Assembly: GCA_002067205.1 (NCBI GenBank)
Contig: MVQL01000128.1
Span: 1-49,429, forward strand
Reading direction: 5' to 3'
From: Pelotomaculum sp. PtaB.Bin104
GTDB taxonomy: Bacteria > Bacillota > Desulfotomaculia > Desulfotomaculales > Pelotomaculaceae
DNA: 49,429 bases
Part shown: positions 24,322 to 34,132 of the stretch, one piece after another
Layout: every line of letters starts with the position of its first letter
How positions within the stretch are numbered: position 1 is the stretch's first letter
The notes under the pieces: model-generated
What the model was told of the DNA's origin: nothing
The model's database searches: none
The model's input: only the letters and a program-made list of their open reading frames with translations
Position numbers and translations under genes: made by a program

Positions 24322-25782
24322 CTAATTTTTTTCAATATAGACCTTGCCGTCCTCAGACCGGTAATTAATACCTAGATCACCGAGCCCGGCAAGGGGGATA
24401 TATACTGCCCCGTCTTTTGTTAAAAGCGGTGCTGCCCCGGCCACTGTTCCGGTACATTCACCCTCGCCGGTGCAATAGACTGCGCTGGTACCGTGGCCGG
24501 TCACTTTCACGCTGCTGTCGGCGGCCTGCCAGTCCACCCGGTAGCCCAGGGCCTCAAGGGCAAACCTCAAGGGCAGGTAAATAGTTCCATTGTATTGTAG
24601 CATCGATTGTTTCGTTTGTACAGTTTCCCCGTTTACCAGGGCCTCATTATTTACATTTTCCAGAATCAACGTGTTGGGACCGGCCGGCTTTAGCAGGCGC
24701 TGCGCGCTCAGCAGCTGCAGGGCCGGGGTGATCACCTGGTAGTCGGGGCTTAAGCCGGTGCCGGCAATCTTCCGGTCCAGCGGCGTGCGGTACTCGGCTA
24801 TAGTCAGCTTCAGCGCACCGCCTGCCTCCAGCGGCACTACCATTTGGACCGTGCCCTTGCCATAAGTCCGGCTGCCGGCCAGGATGGCCGCATTGTAGTC
24901 CTGCAGGGCTCCCGCCAAAATCTCCGAGGCGCTGGCGCTGTACTGGTTGACCAGGACCACGGTCTCAAGCCCCTTCGCGGCAGGTTTGCCTTTTGTCCGG
25001 TAGACCTTGCGATCGCTGTCGCGGTCGGCAGTGCTGACCACCACCTGGCCGGGATCAAGAAATTCGCCGGCCAGCTGTACCGCAGTATCCAAAAGGCCGC
25101 CCGGGTTATCTCTTAAGTCCAGGATCAGGCTGTCTGCACCCTCCTGCAGCAGGCCGTCCAGGGCCTCTCTGAATTCTTCCGCTGTATTGTTGCCAAAGGA
25201 GTTAACCCGGATATAGCCGGCGCCGTCTGCGAGGACCTCCCAGCTCACCGTCGGGTTATTAATATTGGCGCGGACCAGCACCAGCTCAAAATCGGCTGTG
25301 CTCTGCCGCCTGATGGTCAGGCGCACCTGAGTCCCCTCCGGCCCGCGTATTTTTTGCACAACCTCCCCCAGGGGCTGCTCCAGGGTATCCACGCCGTCCA
25401 CCTTGAGAATCAGGTCACCGGGCAGGACCCCGGCTTTTTCAGCGGGCGTGCCCTTGATCGTGCCGACGGCTTGCGGGTATTGCTCGCCCGGCTCCAGCTG
25501 GATGCCCACGCCCGCATAATTGCCGTTGATTGAATCGTTAAAATCCTCCAACTCCCGGGGCGCCAGGTACTCGGTATAGGGGTCCTCCAGGGAATCGATC
25601 ATTCCGTCCACTGCCCCTTGCAGCAGTTCAGCCTGATCCGGTTTGCTCAGATGAAGGCTTTCGATATCCTCCAGTATTTCCGAAAATGTTTCGATCCCGA
25701 TCCCCGCGCTGTCGGCCGCAAAAGCCGGCAGGTTAAAACAAAGGGCCGCCACCAGGGCCAGGACAAGGTACACTTTACGCAA
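24322..25782 (-). CDS. S41 C-terminal processing protease (CtpA type) with stalk domain
   Basis: Exported serine protease. A signal peptide (about 1-22) is followed by an N-terminal helical part, a PDZ domain (about 90-165, AGVLPGDLILKVDG) and the S41 core with the Ser/Lys dyad: Ser284 in YSASASEI and Lys309 in TYGKGTVQ. The C-terminus (about 390-486) is a copper-amine-oxidase-N-like stalk domain (YNGTIYLPLRFALEALGY), probably for wall attachment. TTG start supported by GAGGTG. Lies 51 bp upstream of the SEC-C gene, same strand. Confidence 0.93.
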   Translation of the reverse strand: MRKVYLVLALVAALCFNLPAFAADSAGIGIETFSEILEDIESLHLSKPDQAELLQGAVDGMIDSLEDPYTEYLAPRELEDFNDSINGNYAGVGIQLEPGEQYPQAVGTIKGTPAEKAGVLPGDLILKVDGVDTLEQPLGEVVQKIRGPEGTQVRLTIRRQSTADFELVLVRANINNPTVSWEVLADGAGYIRVNSFGNNTAEEFREALDGLLQEGADSLILDLRDNPGGLLDTAVQLAGEFLDPGQVVVSTADRDSDRKVYRTKGKPAAKGLETVVLVNQYSASASEILAGALQDYNAAILAGSRTYGKGTVQMVVPLEAGGALKLTIAEYRTPLDRKIAGTGLSPDYQVITPALQLLSAQRLLKPAGPNTLILENVNNEALVNGETVQTKQSMLQYNGTIYLPLRFALEALGYRVDWQAADSSVKVTGHGTSAVYCTGEGECTGTVAGAAPLLTKDGAVYIPLAGLGDLGINYRSEDGKVYIEKN

Positions 25783-25949
25783 CGTTCACTCACCTCATTA
25801 TTTTGATAGAGGTTAGATTCTCCTTTGCTGGTTAAAGTCCTGCAAATTTTCGAAGTCCGGCGTATTATATCGGGGCAGGTATTTTAACCCGGCGCGGTGA
25901 ATACTAGGTGAAGAACAGGGAGAACAACGAAGGCAGGTGTTAAAGCTCT

Positions 25950-28673
25950 GTGACCCAAGATACCCTCGTTTTGATTGACGGCAACAGCCTGGTCCACCGG
26001 GCCTATCACGCGATACCACCGCTCTCCACCAGCCAGGGCCTGTTGACCAACGCCGTATACGGCTTTACCAGCATGCTCTTAAAACTCCTGGCCCAGGAGC
26101 GGCCGGAAAAAATTGCCGTAGCCTTTGATGTGGGGAAGGTCACCTTTCGCCACGGCGAATTTGAGCAGTATAAGGCCAACCGCCCCCCCACCCCGGACGA
26201 CTTGCGACCTCAGTTTCCGATCCTGAAGGACGTCCTGCGGGCGCTGCGGATCAAAATATGTGAGGCCGAGGGCTATGAGGCGGACGACCTGATCGGCACG
26301 CTTTCCGCCAATGCCGAGGCGGCCGGGCTGAAAACTCTGATCGTCACCGGCGACCGGGACGCCCTGCAGCTAATTTCACCCCTGACCCGGGTGCTGCTGA
26401 CTAAAAAGGGGATCAGCGAGTTGGAGGAGTACGACGAGGGCAAGCTGTGGGACAGGTACGGGATTACGCCGCGGCAGTATATAGACTTCAAGGGCATGAC
26501 TGGAGATACCTCGGACAATGTGCCCGGCATCCCCGGCGTCGGGGAAAAGACCGCAGCCCGGCTGCTCCGGGAATACGGCACCCTGGAGGAGGTGCTGGCC
26601 CACGCGGCGGAGCTGACCGGCCGCACCGGCAAGCTGGTGGAGGCAGGCCGCGACAAGGCCGAGCTTTCCAAGCAGCTGGTGACCATCCACCGGGCCGTAC
26701 CGGTGGAGCTGGAACTGGAAGACTGCCGCTGGCAGGGACCTGAGTATCAGGAACTCCTGGCGCTTTTGAAAAAACTTGAGTTTAGAAGCCTAATCCGGTC
26801 GATTTACTTTGACGGGCAGGGGCAGAATAATAAAACTGAGAATGAGCCCAAGGCCGGGCCTGCAGGCAAAAAGCCAAAGCCGGGCAAGAGCCGCAACGGC
26901 CGGGTTGCCCGCCCTGCCGCCGCTGCGCTGGCCGGGTCAGACCTGGAAACCTACTCTGTCGAATACCGCCGCTTGGACAACGAAGCTGCCCTGCGGGCCT
27001 TCAGCAAGGCTGTGCGCAAGGCGGGCCAGGTGGCGGTGACGCTGGCCGGCAACACCGCGGGCGGGGTGCGCGCGGCCGGGCTGGCCGTGACAGAGGGCCA
27101 GGCCTACAGCCTGAGCCTGCCCGCAAACGGCGAAGCCGGCAGGGAAAATACCTTTGAGCTGTTAAAGGATGTTTTGGAAAACTCAAGTATAAAGAAATAC
27201 TGCCACAACGGCAAGGAGCTGATCTGGCTTCTTCACCATGATCAGATAGAATTAAAACACCTGGCTTTCGATACGATGATCGCCGCCTACCTGCTTAACC
27301 CGGCCTCTCCCAACCGGGAGCTGGAGGCAGTGACTTTAGAGCACCTGGACGTAGTCCTCCCCGCCGGTGACGAGGCGCTGCCGGCCCAGGCCGACTGTGT
27401 GGCCAAGCTGGCCGGCATATTGCACGAAAAGCTGCGGCTCCAGGAGCAGGACAGGCTGTATTATGACGTGGAGCTGCCCCTGGTGCAGGTGCTGGCGGAC
27501 ATGGAGATCACCGGCGTGACGGTGGATAAAGAGCAGTTGGTGGTAATGTCGGCCGAGCTGGGCCGGCAGTTGGTGGAGCTGGAAGGTGAAATCTACCGGC
27601 TGGCCGGACAGAATTTCAATATCAATTCCCCCAAGCAGCTGGGCAGGGTGCTGTTTGAGGACCTGAAATTGCCGGTGATTAAAAAAACAAAAACCGGCTA
27701 CTCCACCGACGCCGGGGTGCTGGAAGAACTGGCCGCCTCCCATGAGGTAGTCAGCAAAGTGCTGGAGTACCGCCAGCTGATGAAACTTAAGTCCACCTAC
27801 ACCGACGGCCTGGCCGCCTTAATTGACAAAACCGGGCGCCTGCACACCTCCTTTCACCAGACGGTGACCGCCACCGGCAGGCTGTCCAGCTCGGAGCCCA
27901 ACCTGCAGAACATACCGATCCGCATCGAGCAGGGGCGGCTGATCAGGAAGGTCTTCACCCCCAGCCGGGCGGGGAATTTTTTGCTGGCCGCGGACTACTC
28001 CCAGATTGAGCTGCGCATCCTGGCCCATATCAGCGGTGACCCGGTGCTGATCGAGTCCTTTAGAAACGGCGAGGACATCCACACCCGGACCGCCTCCGAG
28101 ATCTTCGGGGTCGACCCCCAGGAAGTGACCCGCGAGCTGCGCGGCCGGGCCAAGGCTGTCAACTTCGGCATTGTTTACGGCCTGAGCGAATTTGGCCTGG
28201 CCCGGGATGTTAAAGTCAGCCGCCAGGAGGCCCGCCAGTATATCGACCACTACTTTGCCCGCTATGCCGGGGTGAAGAGTTATATCGACCGGGCCATCCG
28301 GGAGGCGCGGGAAAAAGGCTATGTGACTACGCTGTTGAACCGGCGGCGCTACCTGCCCGACCTGTTCAGCCCCAACTACACCGTGCGCAGCGCTGCCGAG
28401 CGCACGGCCATGAACACGCCGATCCAGGGCAGCGCAGCCGACATCATCAAGCTGGCGATGATCAGCACCTACCGGGAAATGGCCGAGCACGGCCTGCGGG
28501 CCAAAATGCTCCTCCAGGTGCATGACGAGCTGATATTTGACGTGCCGGCGGAGGAGGAAGTGCAAATGATGGAACTGGTCCAGCGGTGCATGGAAAACGC
28601 CCTGGTGCTGGACGTGCCGCTGGTAGTCGACCTCAAGGCCGGCCCCAACTGGTACGATGTCAAGAAAGTGTGA
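25950..28673 (+). CDS. polA: DNA polymerase I
   Basis: 907 residues with the full three-part layout: a 5' nuclease domain (about 1-290), a 3'-5' exonuclease-like domain (about 330-510) and the polymerase domain. Polymerase motif A is DYSQIELR (Asp near 681), motif B KAVNFGIVYG and motif C QVHDELIF (near 856). In the middle domain the segment where active exonucleases carry DxE reads AVTLAGNTAGG, so proofreading is probably lost, as in Bacillus and Thermus enzymes. GTG start. First gene of a plus-strand repair/housekeeping run (polA-mutM-coaE). Confidence 0.97.
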   Translation: MTQDTLVLIDGNSLVHRAYHAIPPLSTSQGLLTNAVYGFTSMLLKLLAQERPEKIAVAFDVGKVTFRHGEFEQYKANRPPTPDDLRPQFPILKDVLRALRIKICEAEGYEADDLIGTLSANAEAAGLKTLIVTGDRDALQLISPLTRVLLTKKGISELEEYDEGKLWDRYGITPRQYIDFKGMTGDTSDNVPGIPGVGEKTAARLLREYGTLEEVLAHAAELTGRTGKLVEAGRDKAELSKQLVTIHRAVPVELELEDCRWQGPEYQELLALLKKLEFRSLIRSIYFDGQGQNNKTENEPKAGPAGKKPKPGKSRNGRVARPAAAALAGSDLETYSVEYRRLDNEAALRAFSKAVRKAGQVAVTLAGNTAGGVRAAGLAVTEGQAYSLSLPANGEAGRENTFELLKDVLENSSIKKYCHNGKELIWLLHHDQIELKHLAFDTMIAAYLLNPASPNRELEAVTLEHLDVVLPAGDEALPAQADCVAKLAGILHEKLRLQEQDRLYYDVELPLVQVLADMEITGVTVDKEQLVVMSAELGRQLVELEGEIYRLAGQNFNINSPKQLGRVLFEDLKLPVIKKTKTGYSTDAGVLEELAASHEVVSKVLEYRQLMKLKSTYTDGLAALIDKTGRLHTSFHQTVTATGRLSSSEPNLQNIPIRIEQGRLIRKVFTPSRAGNFLLAADYSQIELRILAHISGDPVLIESFRNGEDIHTRTASEIFGVDPQEVTRELRGRAKAVNFGIVYGLSEFGLARDVKVSRQEARQYIDHYFARYAGVKSYIDRAIREAREKGYVTTLLNRRRYLPDLFSPNYTVRSAAERTAMNTPIQGSAADIIKLAMISTYREMAEHGLRAKMLLQVHDELIFDVPAEEEVQMMELVQRCMENALVLDVPLVVDLKAGPNWYDVKKV

Positions 28674-28705
28674 CATATATGATGCTTTGATAAGGGGATG
28701 ACAAA

Positions 28706-29533
28706 ATGCCCGAACTGCCTGAAGTGGAAACCGTCAGACAAACCCTGCAGCCCAAAATTGCCGGGCTGAGATTTACCGATGTCCAAATTTTGCTGCCCAA
28801 AATAATCCGTTCCCCGGAGCCGGAAGAATTTAAGGAAATGTTAATCAACAAAAAAATCCTGCGGGTAGCCAGGCGCGGCAAATACCTGCTGCTCAGCCTG
28901 ACCGGGGGGATGAACCTGGTGTCTCACCTGCGCATGACCGGCAGCCTGGTGTACTCCCGGCCGGAGGAGCCCCGGTCCAAGTACACCCACCTGGTCTTTG
29001 GCCTTGACAACGGCGGCGAGCTGCGCTTTGCCGACATGAGGCAGTTTGGCGGGCTCTGGCTGGTTCCGGCGGATGCGATGGACAGCCTGTCCGGCTATAA
29101 GGACCTGGGTGTCGAGCCACTGGGCGCGAGCTTTACCACCAGCTATCTGAAAAAGGAGCTCCGGCACCGCCATGCCCGGATCAAGCCCCTGCTGCTGGAC
29201 CAAACTTTTATCGCCGGGCTGGGCAACATCTATACCGATGAAGCGCTGCACCGGGCCAGGATCCACCCGGAGCGACTGGCCTCCACCCTTAACCCCAGGG
29301 AGGTCACTAGGCTGCACCACGCCATCCAGGCAGTACTAAAGGAGGGCATCGCCCACCGGGGCACCACCGTGCGGGATTTTATCGACGGGGACGGCCGGTC
29401 CGGCAGCTACCAGGAGCTCCTGCGGGTTTATAACCGGGAGGGCCAAACCTGCGGCCATTGCGGCAAAAAAATCGTAAGAAAAAAAATAGGCGGCCGCAGC
29501 TCCTACTACTGCCCGTCCTGTCAGAAAGCGTAG
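28706..29533 (+). CDS. mutM: formamidopyrimidine-DNA glycosylase
   Basis: Removes oxidised purines (8-oxoguanine, FaPy) and nicks the abasic site. It begins MPELPEVET, where Pro2 is the catalytic nucleophile after Met removal and Glu3 is essential. A conserved Lys near 60 and the H2TH helix region (QTFIAGLGNIYTDEAL) follow, and a C-terminal zinc finger (CGHCGKK and YYCPSCQ) completes the enzyme. 275 residues. It starts 33 bp after polA, and this polA-mutM-coaE order is common in Firmicutes. Confidence 0.98.
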   Translation: MPELPEVETVRQTLQPKIAGLRFTDVQILLPKIIRSPEPEEFKEMLINKKILRVARRGKYLLLSLTGGMNLVSHLRMTGSLVYSRPEEPRSKYTHLVFGLDNGGELRFADMRQFGGLWLVPADAMDSLSGYKDLGVEPLGASFTTSYLKKELRHRHARIKPLLLDQTFIAGLGNIYTDEALHRARIHPERLASTLNPREVTRLHHAIQAVLKEGIAHRGTTVRDFIDGDGRSGSYQELLRVYNREGQTCGHCGKKIVRKKIGGRSSYYCPSCQKA

Positions 29534-29557
29534 CGAACGCAGTAAACCGCTTTTAAG

Positions 29558-29577
29558 CACCTTCACTATGACAGGTG
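29558..29577 (+). terminator. weak terminator between mutM and coaE
   Basis: A 5-bp stem CACCT/AGGTG followed by TTTTTTGGC. Probably only partial. Confidence 0.4.
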
Positions 29578-29629
29578 TTTTTTGGCTTTTTAGGGAAAGT
29601 AAATTATGTATAATCTGGAGGTAGTTTAC

Positions 29630-30250
29630 ATGCCGGTAATCGGCTTGACTGGAAATATCGGGTCCGGAAAAAGCACTGTGTCCGGGTACCTGGCCGAACT
29701 GGGCGCCCAGGTGGTCGACGCGGATCAGGTCGCCCGGGACATTGTGGTCCCCGGCGCCCCGGCTCTGGCGGATATTATCGAAAACTTCGGCCCGGAGGTA
29801 TTAAATCAGGACGGCACCCTGGACCGCAAAAAATTAGGCGCCATCGTCTATTCCGACCCGCAGGCATTGGCGAAGCTGAACCAAATTACCCACTTGCGCA
29901 TTGTCGAGGCAATCAGGGAGGTTGAAAAAAATTTCCGTAGCTGGACGGAGTCACTTCGTAGTATACTTGTTATCGATGCGCCCCTGTTGATTGAGGTTGG
30001 GCTTAATCAGGGCAACGATGAAGTATGGGTGGTGCGGGTGGACCCGGAGGTGCAGGTGTCCAGGCTAATGGACCGGGACGGCCTGAGCCGTGAGGAGGCC
30101 CTGCGGCGTATTGCGGCCCAAATGCCTCAGGAGGAGAAGCTGAAACATGCCCGGCGGGTGATCGATAACAGCGGCACGGCGGAGGAGACTAAACAGCAAA
30201 TTGACCGGCACCTGGCTGATTTTAAGCGCATTTTTTATCAACAAGCCTAA
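29630..30250 (+). CDS. coaE: dephospho-CoA kinase
   Basis: Last step of coenzyme A synthesis: phosphorylates the ribose 3'-OH of dephospho-CoA. P-loop GNIGSGKST near the N-terminus, then DADQVARDIV, the VIDAPLLIEVGL segment and the lid region RLMDRDGLSREEALRRI. The ATG at 29630 follows TGGAGG and puts the P-loop at the usual distance from the start; the upstream ATG at 29606 would precede this ribosome site. About 206 residues, typical. Confidence 0.97.
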   Translation: MPVIGLTGNIGSGKSTVSGYLAELGAQVVDADQVARDIVVPGAPALADIIENFGPEVLNQDGTLDRKKLGAIVYSDPQALAKLNQITHLRIVEAIREVEKNFRSWTESLRSILVIDAPLLIEVGLNQGNDEVWVVRVDPEVQVSRLMDRDGLSREEALRRIAAQMPQEEKLKHARRVIDNSGTAEETKQQIDRHLADFKRIFYQQA

Positions 30251-30299
30251 TATAATATTACAGGGCTAGTACTATAAGCAGCGTGCGGAGTGAATCGTT

Positions 30300-30935
30300 T
30301 TGACAGCTTATCGCAGGAGATTAAACAAGGGCAAGCTCAAAAACAGGCTGATCCTGCTCCTTCTATTGCTTTTAATAATTTTCAACTTTGACCATATCGC
30401 CCGTATTTTTAACCTCCACCTGGTAAGCGGCCGGCTGCCCGACGAAGGCATCAAAAAAATAGCCCGCATATTCTACCCTTTTCCCCACAAGGAGATCATC
30501 GAGCACTATGCCGGTACATATGGTGTTGATCCCTACCTGGTCGTTGCCATGATGAAGGCCGAGAGCAACTTTAACCAGCGGGCTATTTCCGAGAGCGGGG
30601 CGCTGGGGTTAATGCAGATTATGCCGGAAACCGGCCAGTGGGCGGCCAAGCAGAACGGCGGCCCGCCGTTTAGCCCGGAGCAGCTTTTTGAAGTGGACAC
30701 AAATATCAAACTGGGCACCTGGTATATCGCCGATCTGGGAAAAGAGTTCCACGGTGATGCGGTGCTCATCCTGGCCGCCTACAACGGCGGGCGGGGCAAC
30801 GTGCGGGAGTGGTTGGCCAACGGGACGCTCAGCACCTGGCGGGACATCAAAGCCATCCCCTTTCCGGAGACCCGCCACTATGTGGAAAAGGTCCTGAACA
30901 ACTACGATATCTACACCAAATTGTATAGTGAGTAA
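30300..30935 (+). CDS. membrane-anchored lytic transglycosylase (SLT family)
   Basis: One N-terminal hydrophobic segment (about 15-30) anchors a soluble SLT domain outside the cell. Catalytic Glu lies in MMKAESNFNQRA, followed by the family blocks GALGLMQIMPETG, NIKLGTWYI and AAYNGGRGNV. It cleaves peptidoglycan glycan strands to 1,6-anhydro products. TTG start after GCGGAG. 211 residues matches the short YjbJ-like form. It starts 49 bp after coaE. Confidence 0.95.
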   Translation: MTAYRRRLNKGKLKNRLILLLLLLLIIFNFDHIARIFNLHLVSGRLPDEGIKKIARIFYPFPHKEIIEHYAGTYGVDPYLVVAMMKAESNFNQRAISESGALGLMQIMPETGQWAAKQNGGPPFSPEQLFEVDTNIKLGTWYIADLGKEFHGDAVLILAAYNGGRGNVREWLANGTLSTWRDIKAIPFPETRHYVEKVLNNYDIYTKLYSE

Positions 30936-31035
30936 CGGCAGCGCGACAAGCCATGGTTTAGCCTGATTAAGTGAAGATGCTATATTATGCCTTGGGCAGT
31001 ACCAGAGCTAATCTCGGTCTGCCTGGGCCAGGTTT

Positions 31036-32004
31036 TTATGTAAATCTACGCAGTGCCTTTCCGTTCAAATAGTCAAACTTCCGGCCCTGATAGGTATCCT
31101 TTTCAGCCAAGCGCTCTTCTATCTGCTTTTTGATCAGCCACCAGCTGGCGCCCCAGTTACCAAACAGCAATTCTTCCCGGGGCCCTTTGCCCACCAGGCG
31201 CTGAATGACGATGGCCGGGTCCAGGTGCTCCAGGAAAGAGACCACCTGTTCCACGTAAGCCTCCAGTGATATGATTTCAAACTTGCCCCTCTCGTACATT
31301 TCGCCCAGGACTGTGCCCCGCACCACATAAAGGGAATGCAGCTTCACGTAATCAACACCCAGGGCCGAAAGGACCCTGGCGCTCTCCACCGTGTCCGCCC
31401 CGCTGTCCCAGGGCAGGTTTAAAATCAGGTGGGCGCAGGTGGCCATCCCCCGGGACCTGATCCGGTAAACGGCATCGATAAATTCGGCCAGGCCGTGCCC
31501 GCGGTTGATCCGCGCCAGGGTATGGTAATTCACCGTCTGCAGGCCCAGCTCCACGCAGATGTCTAAAGCACAGGCTTCCTTTATTTCCAGCAGAAAATCC
31601 AGATAGCGGTCATTGACGCAGTCCGGCCTGGTTGAAATGGCCAGGCCCACCAGGTCATTTTCCGCTGCGGCCTCTTTTGCCACAGCGGCCCGGATATTTT
31701 CCCGGAATTGGGCGAAGGGCAAGTAGGTGTTGGTGAAGGCTTGAAAATATACTATAAACTTTTCCGCTTTAAACCTCCTGCGGAAAAAGGCCTTGTTTTC
31801 AGCAATTTGACTTTGGATGGTCTGGCTCGCGGGCAGGCAGTCAAAGCCTGACCCCAGTTCGTCGCAAAATATGCACCCGCCCTCTCCGACCTGGCCGTCC
31901 CTGTTCGGGCAGGTGCCAGGGATATTTACCGGCAGCTTATATACTTTTTTTCCGTATTTTTTTAGCAGGTGCACGGAATATTGGTTATATCGCTCAATTT
32001 TCAC
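31036..32004 (-). CDS. radical SAM protein (YhcC/TIGR01212 family)
   Basis: Radical SAM enzyme with the Fe-S cysteines in the block CPNRDGQVGEGGCIFC, preceded by RYNQYSVHLLKKYG as in YhcC-type proteins. Downstream are IVYFQAFTNTY, LAISTRPDC and ELGLQTVN, strand motifs of the elongator-like radical SAM barrel. 322 residues, GTG start. The substrate is not known for the family. Convergent with the transglycosylase and divergent from psd. Confidence 0.92.
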   Translation of the reverse strand: MKIERYNQYSVHLLKKYGKKVYKLPVNIPGTCPNRDGQVGEGGCIFCDELGSGFDCLPASQTIQSQIAENKAFFRRRFKAEKFIVYFQAFTNTYLPFAQFRENIRAAVAKEAAAENDLVGLAISTRPDCVNDRYLDFLLEIKEACALDICVELGLQTVNYHTLARINRGHGLAEFIDAVYRIRSRGMATCAHLILNLPWDSGADTVESARVLSALGVDYVKLHSLYVVRGTVLGEMYERGKFEIISLEAYVEQVVSFLEHLDPAIVIQRLVGKGPREELLFGNWGASWWLIKKQIEERLAEKDTYQGRKFDYLNGKALRRFT

Positions 32005-32172
32005 AGATATTCTTCTCCACCCGGTAGTTTTGCCAATATTCTACCATAATCTGAACAGACATAAAATTTATATATATCTGTATAATAGAGTCTTTAGACA
32101 ACCTTATTGTTGCAATGAATTGCCAGACAGGTTATGATTATTTAAAAAAAAAGAAAGGAGAAGGCTAACCAA

Positions 32173-32847
32173 TTGACCAAAGGAAAAAAACCTGATCATG
32201 CCATATCTAGAAATTTTCTAACCCTCAGGCTTACCTGGCATTATTTGCTGCTGCTTGCCGCACTTTTTACATTTTTATATTTAAATTACCCGGTGTTCTC
32301 ACTGATCCCGGCCGTGCTGTTTGTATTTGTGCTGTTTTTTTTCCGCAACCCGGGCAGGAGCATTCCTGCCGACGACGGGCTGGTGCTCTCTCCCGCGGAC
32401 GGGGTAATTTTAGACATCAACGAAGTTTACGAGGATAAGTACATTAAAGAAGACACTATCCGGGTAGCCATATTTCTATCGATATTTAATGTGCACTTGA
32501 ACCGCTCCCCGCTGCCCGGCGAGGTCAAGTACCGGTATTACCGCCCGGGCAAGTTTATTCCCGCCTTTAAGAGCCATGCCTCGGAGTTTAATGAGAAGAA
32601 CTTTATCGGTATTGAGTGCGGCGGGTTTAAAATCATGGTTTGCCAGATTACCGGATTTATTGCCCGCCGGATCAAGTGCTGGGTGGATGAAGGCAAAAGC
32701 CTGGCCGCGGGGGAAATATTCGGGATTATCAAGTTTGGCTCGGGCAGTGAAGTTTACCTGCCTGCCGGTTCAAAAATAATGGTCAAAAAAGGTGACCGGG
32801 TCAGGGCCGGGGAAACTGTCATCGGCATCCTGCCGGATGACAAATAA
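32173..32847 (+). CDS. psd: phosphatidylserine decarboxylase (short form)
   Basis: Makes phosphatidylethanolamine from phosphatidylserine. Two hydrophobic helices (about 18-58) precede the catalytic part. SPADGVILDI, IFLSIFNVHLNRSP and the processing site GS in KFGSGSEVYLP are present; self-cleavage there creates the pyruvoyl cofactor. 224 residues fits the PSD-A type. TTG start is the only nearby option; GGAG is somewhat far (12 nt). A TATAAT at 32081-32086 may be its -10 element. It ends 12 bp before pssA, its pathway partner. Confidence 0.94.
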   Translation: MTKGKKPDHAISRNFLTLRLTWHYLLLLAALFTFLYLNYPVFSLIPAVLFVFVLFFFRNPGRSIPADDGLVLSPADGVILDINEVYEDKYIKEDTIRVAIFLSIFNVHLNRSPLPGEVKYRYYRPGKFIPAFKSHASEFNEKNFIGIECGGFKIMVCQITGFIARRIKCWVDEGKSLAAGEIFGIIKFGSGSEVYLPAGSKIMVKKGDRVRAGETVIGILPDDK

Positions 32848-32859
32848 TGAGGTGTATAA

Positions 32860-33360
32860 GTGAGCAGGATTGAGCTGTTACCAAATGTATTCACGGCAGC
32901 CAACATGCTGCTGGGAGTCGCCGCCCTGGCCAATATATTCGAGCAAAACTATAACCTGAGCATTATTTTGATCCTGGTTGCAGCTTTTATTGACCGGTTC
33001 GACGGCAGGCTGGCGCGCCACTTTAACACCACCTCCGCCTTCGGCAAAGAGCTTGATTCCCTGGCCGACCTGGTTTCCTTCGGAGTGGCGCCCGGTGCCC
33101 TGCTCTATGTCATGACAGCGGAAAAGTGGGGTGTGGCTGCCCTGGTTTGCTTCGGGCTGTTTACCTTGTGCGGGGGTCTGCGCCTGGCCAGGTATAACTT
33201 GTCAGGCAACCCCACCTACTTTTTGGGTGTGCCCATTACCCTGGCCGGCTCACTCCTGGCCGTGATCATCTACTTTCGGCCCGCTCCGGCGGTCCTCCTG
33301 GCGGCAGGCGTGCTACTGGCCCTGGCCATGGTCAGCACCATCCGCATCCCGAAAATCTAA
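32860..33360 (+). CDS. pssA: CDP-diacylglycerol-serine O-phosphatidyltransferase
   Basis: Membrane CDP-alcohol phosphatidyltransferase that supplies phosphatidylserine to psd. The signature DGRLARHF...GKELDSLAD holds the metal-binding Asp residues (D-G-x2-A-R-x8-G-x3-D-x3-D). Several hydrophobic helices, 166 residues. GTG start with GAGGTG at 6 nt. The psd-pssA pair forms a short operon ended by the bidirectional terminator just downstream. Confidence 0.95.
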   Translation: MSRIELLPNVFTAANMLLGVAALANIFEQNYNLSIILILVAAFIDRFDGRLARHFNTTSAFGKELDSLADLVSFGVAPGALLYVMTAEKWGVAALVCFGLFTLCGGLRLARYNLSGNPTYFLGVPITLAGSLLAVIIYFRPAPAVLLAAGVLLALAMVSTIRIPKI

Positions 33361-33393
33361 ACAAAATACCGCCCCCGGAGGGCGGTATTTTGT
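33361..33393. terminator. bidirectional terminator
   Basis: ACAAAATACCGCC and its complement flank a short loop, giving A/T tracts on both sides. It separates pssA from the convergent gene at 33395. Confidence 0.93.
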
Positions 33394-33394
33394 T

Positions 33395-34132
33395 TCAATC
33401 CTGATCCATATTCGCGATATTCTTTTTCACTATGCCTAAGGAGTTTCTAAAGAACTCGTTGATGTCCTGAGTCACCAATTCCGCAGCCTCGCCAATCAGC
33501 CGGGCTACCTTGGTTACATTTATATCGACCTTGTGCTTGACCTGCATCTGCAACTGAAATTTCTTGGCCAGCGACTCAGGGCTGGCCTTTTCTATTTCAA
33601 CAAATTTGGCAAACCTGCGCATCCGCACCGCAAAGTTAAGCTCTTTATCCTGCCACAAGTCGTTCAGCAGCTCATCGACATCATCAATTAAACCAATGTT
33701 GTTAAGCGCGCTCTTAATCTGCTCGCTGTAGTGGTCCGTCGAGCTGACCAGTGTTTCCACACCCATTTCAACGATGTTGTGAGCCTTCCACCACCCCATC
33801 TCCGGGGGGATATTGCAGACCTCCACCGTTTTCAGGATCAGCTGCCTGGCCTTTTCAAAGCAGTAGCCCTTCTCATAGTCCAGGTATTTTTCATCCCCGA
33901 AATAGTCCAGGCCCCTGGGAACAAACCCGTGGGAAGCCACCGCCAGGCCAAAATCCTTCAGGTAGCTTTCCTGGCTGATCATTTTAAAAATATCCATACC
34001 CTGGCTGTGAGCCTCGCAGTGGCTGATATCGCACCCCACCAGGATGTCCGGCAGAATACTGCCCAGCGCAATGTGGTCCCTCTGTTTTTTCAGTATGGCT
34101 TCCGCAAAAAAAACATGTGTTTGCGGGTACAA
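33395..34132 (-). CDS. zinc-dependent phospholipase C-like hypothetical protein
   Basis: The TTG start at 34132 has GGAGG at 7 nt and gives a mature-looking start MYPQTHVFFAEAIL. The TH near the start, GSILPD, SHGFVPRGLD and KAHNIVEMGVE resemble the His/Asp/Glu ligand pattern of zinc-dependent phospholipase C-like (PF00882) proteins. The C-terminal half is helical and charged, without motifs. About 245 residues, no signal peptide, so probably cytoplasmic. The family call is from motif layout only. Confidence 0.6.
   Translation of the reverse strand: MYPQTHVFFAEAILKKQRDHIALGSILPDILVGCDISHCEAHSQGMDIFKMISQESYLKDFGLAVASHGFVPRGLDYFGDEKYLDYEKGYCFEKARQLILKTVEVCNIPPEMGWWKAHNIVEMGVETLVSSTDHYSEQIKSALNNIGLIDDVDELLNDLWQDKELNFAVRMRRFAKFVEIEKASPESLAKKFQLQMQVKHKVDINVTKVARLIGEAAELVTQDINEFFRNSLGIVKKNIANMDQD

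Noticed and set aside
25813..26019. 68-residue minus-strand ORF overlapping the polA start
   Set aside because: No motif or ribosome site; it overlaps the clearly real polA 5' end.
32052..32130. AGACA-type boxes upstream of psd
   Set aside because: Three AGACA words occur, but their spacings (39 and 29 bp) do not fit the 21-bp phase seen at the agr-like promoters.
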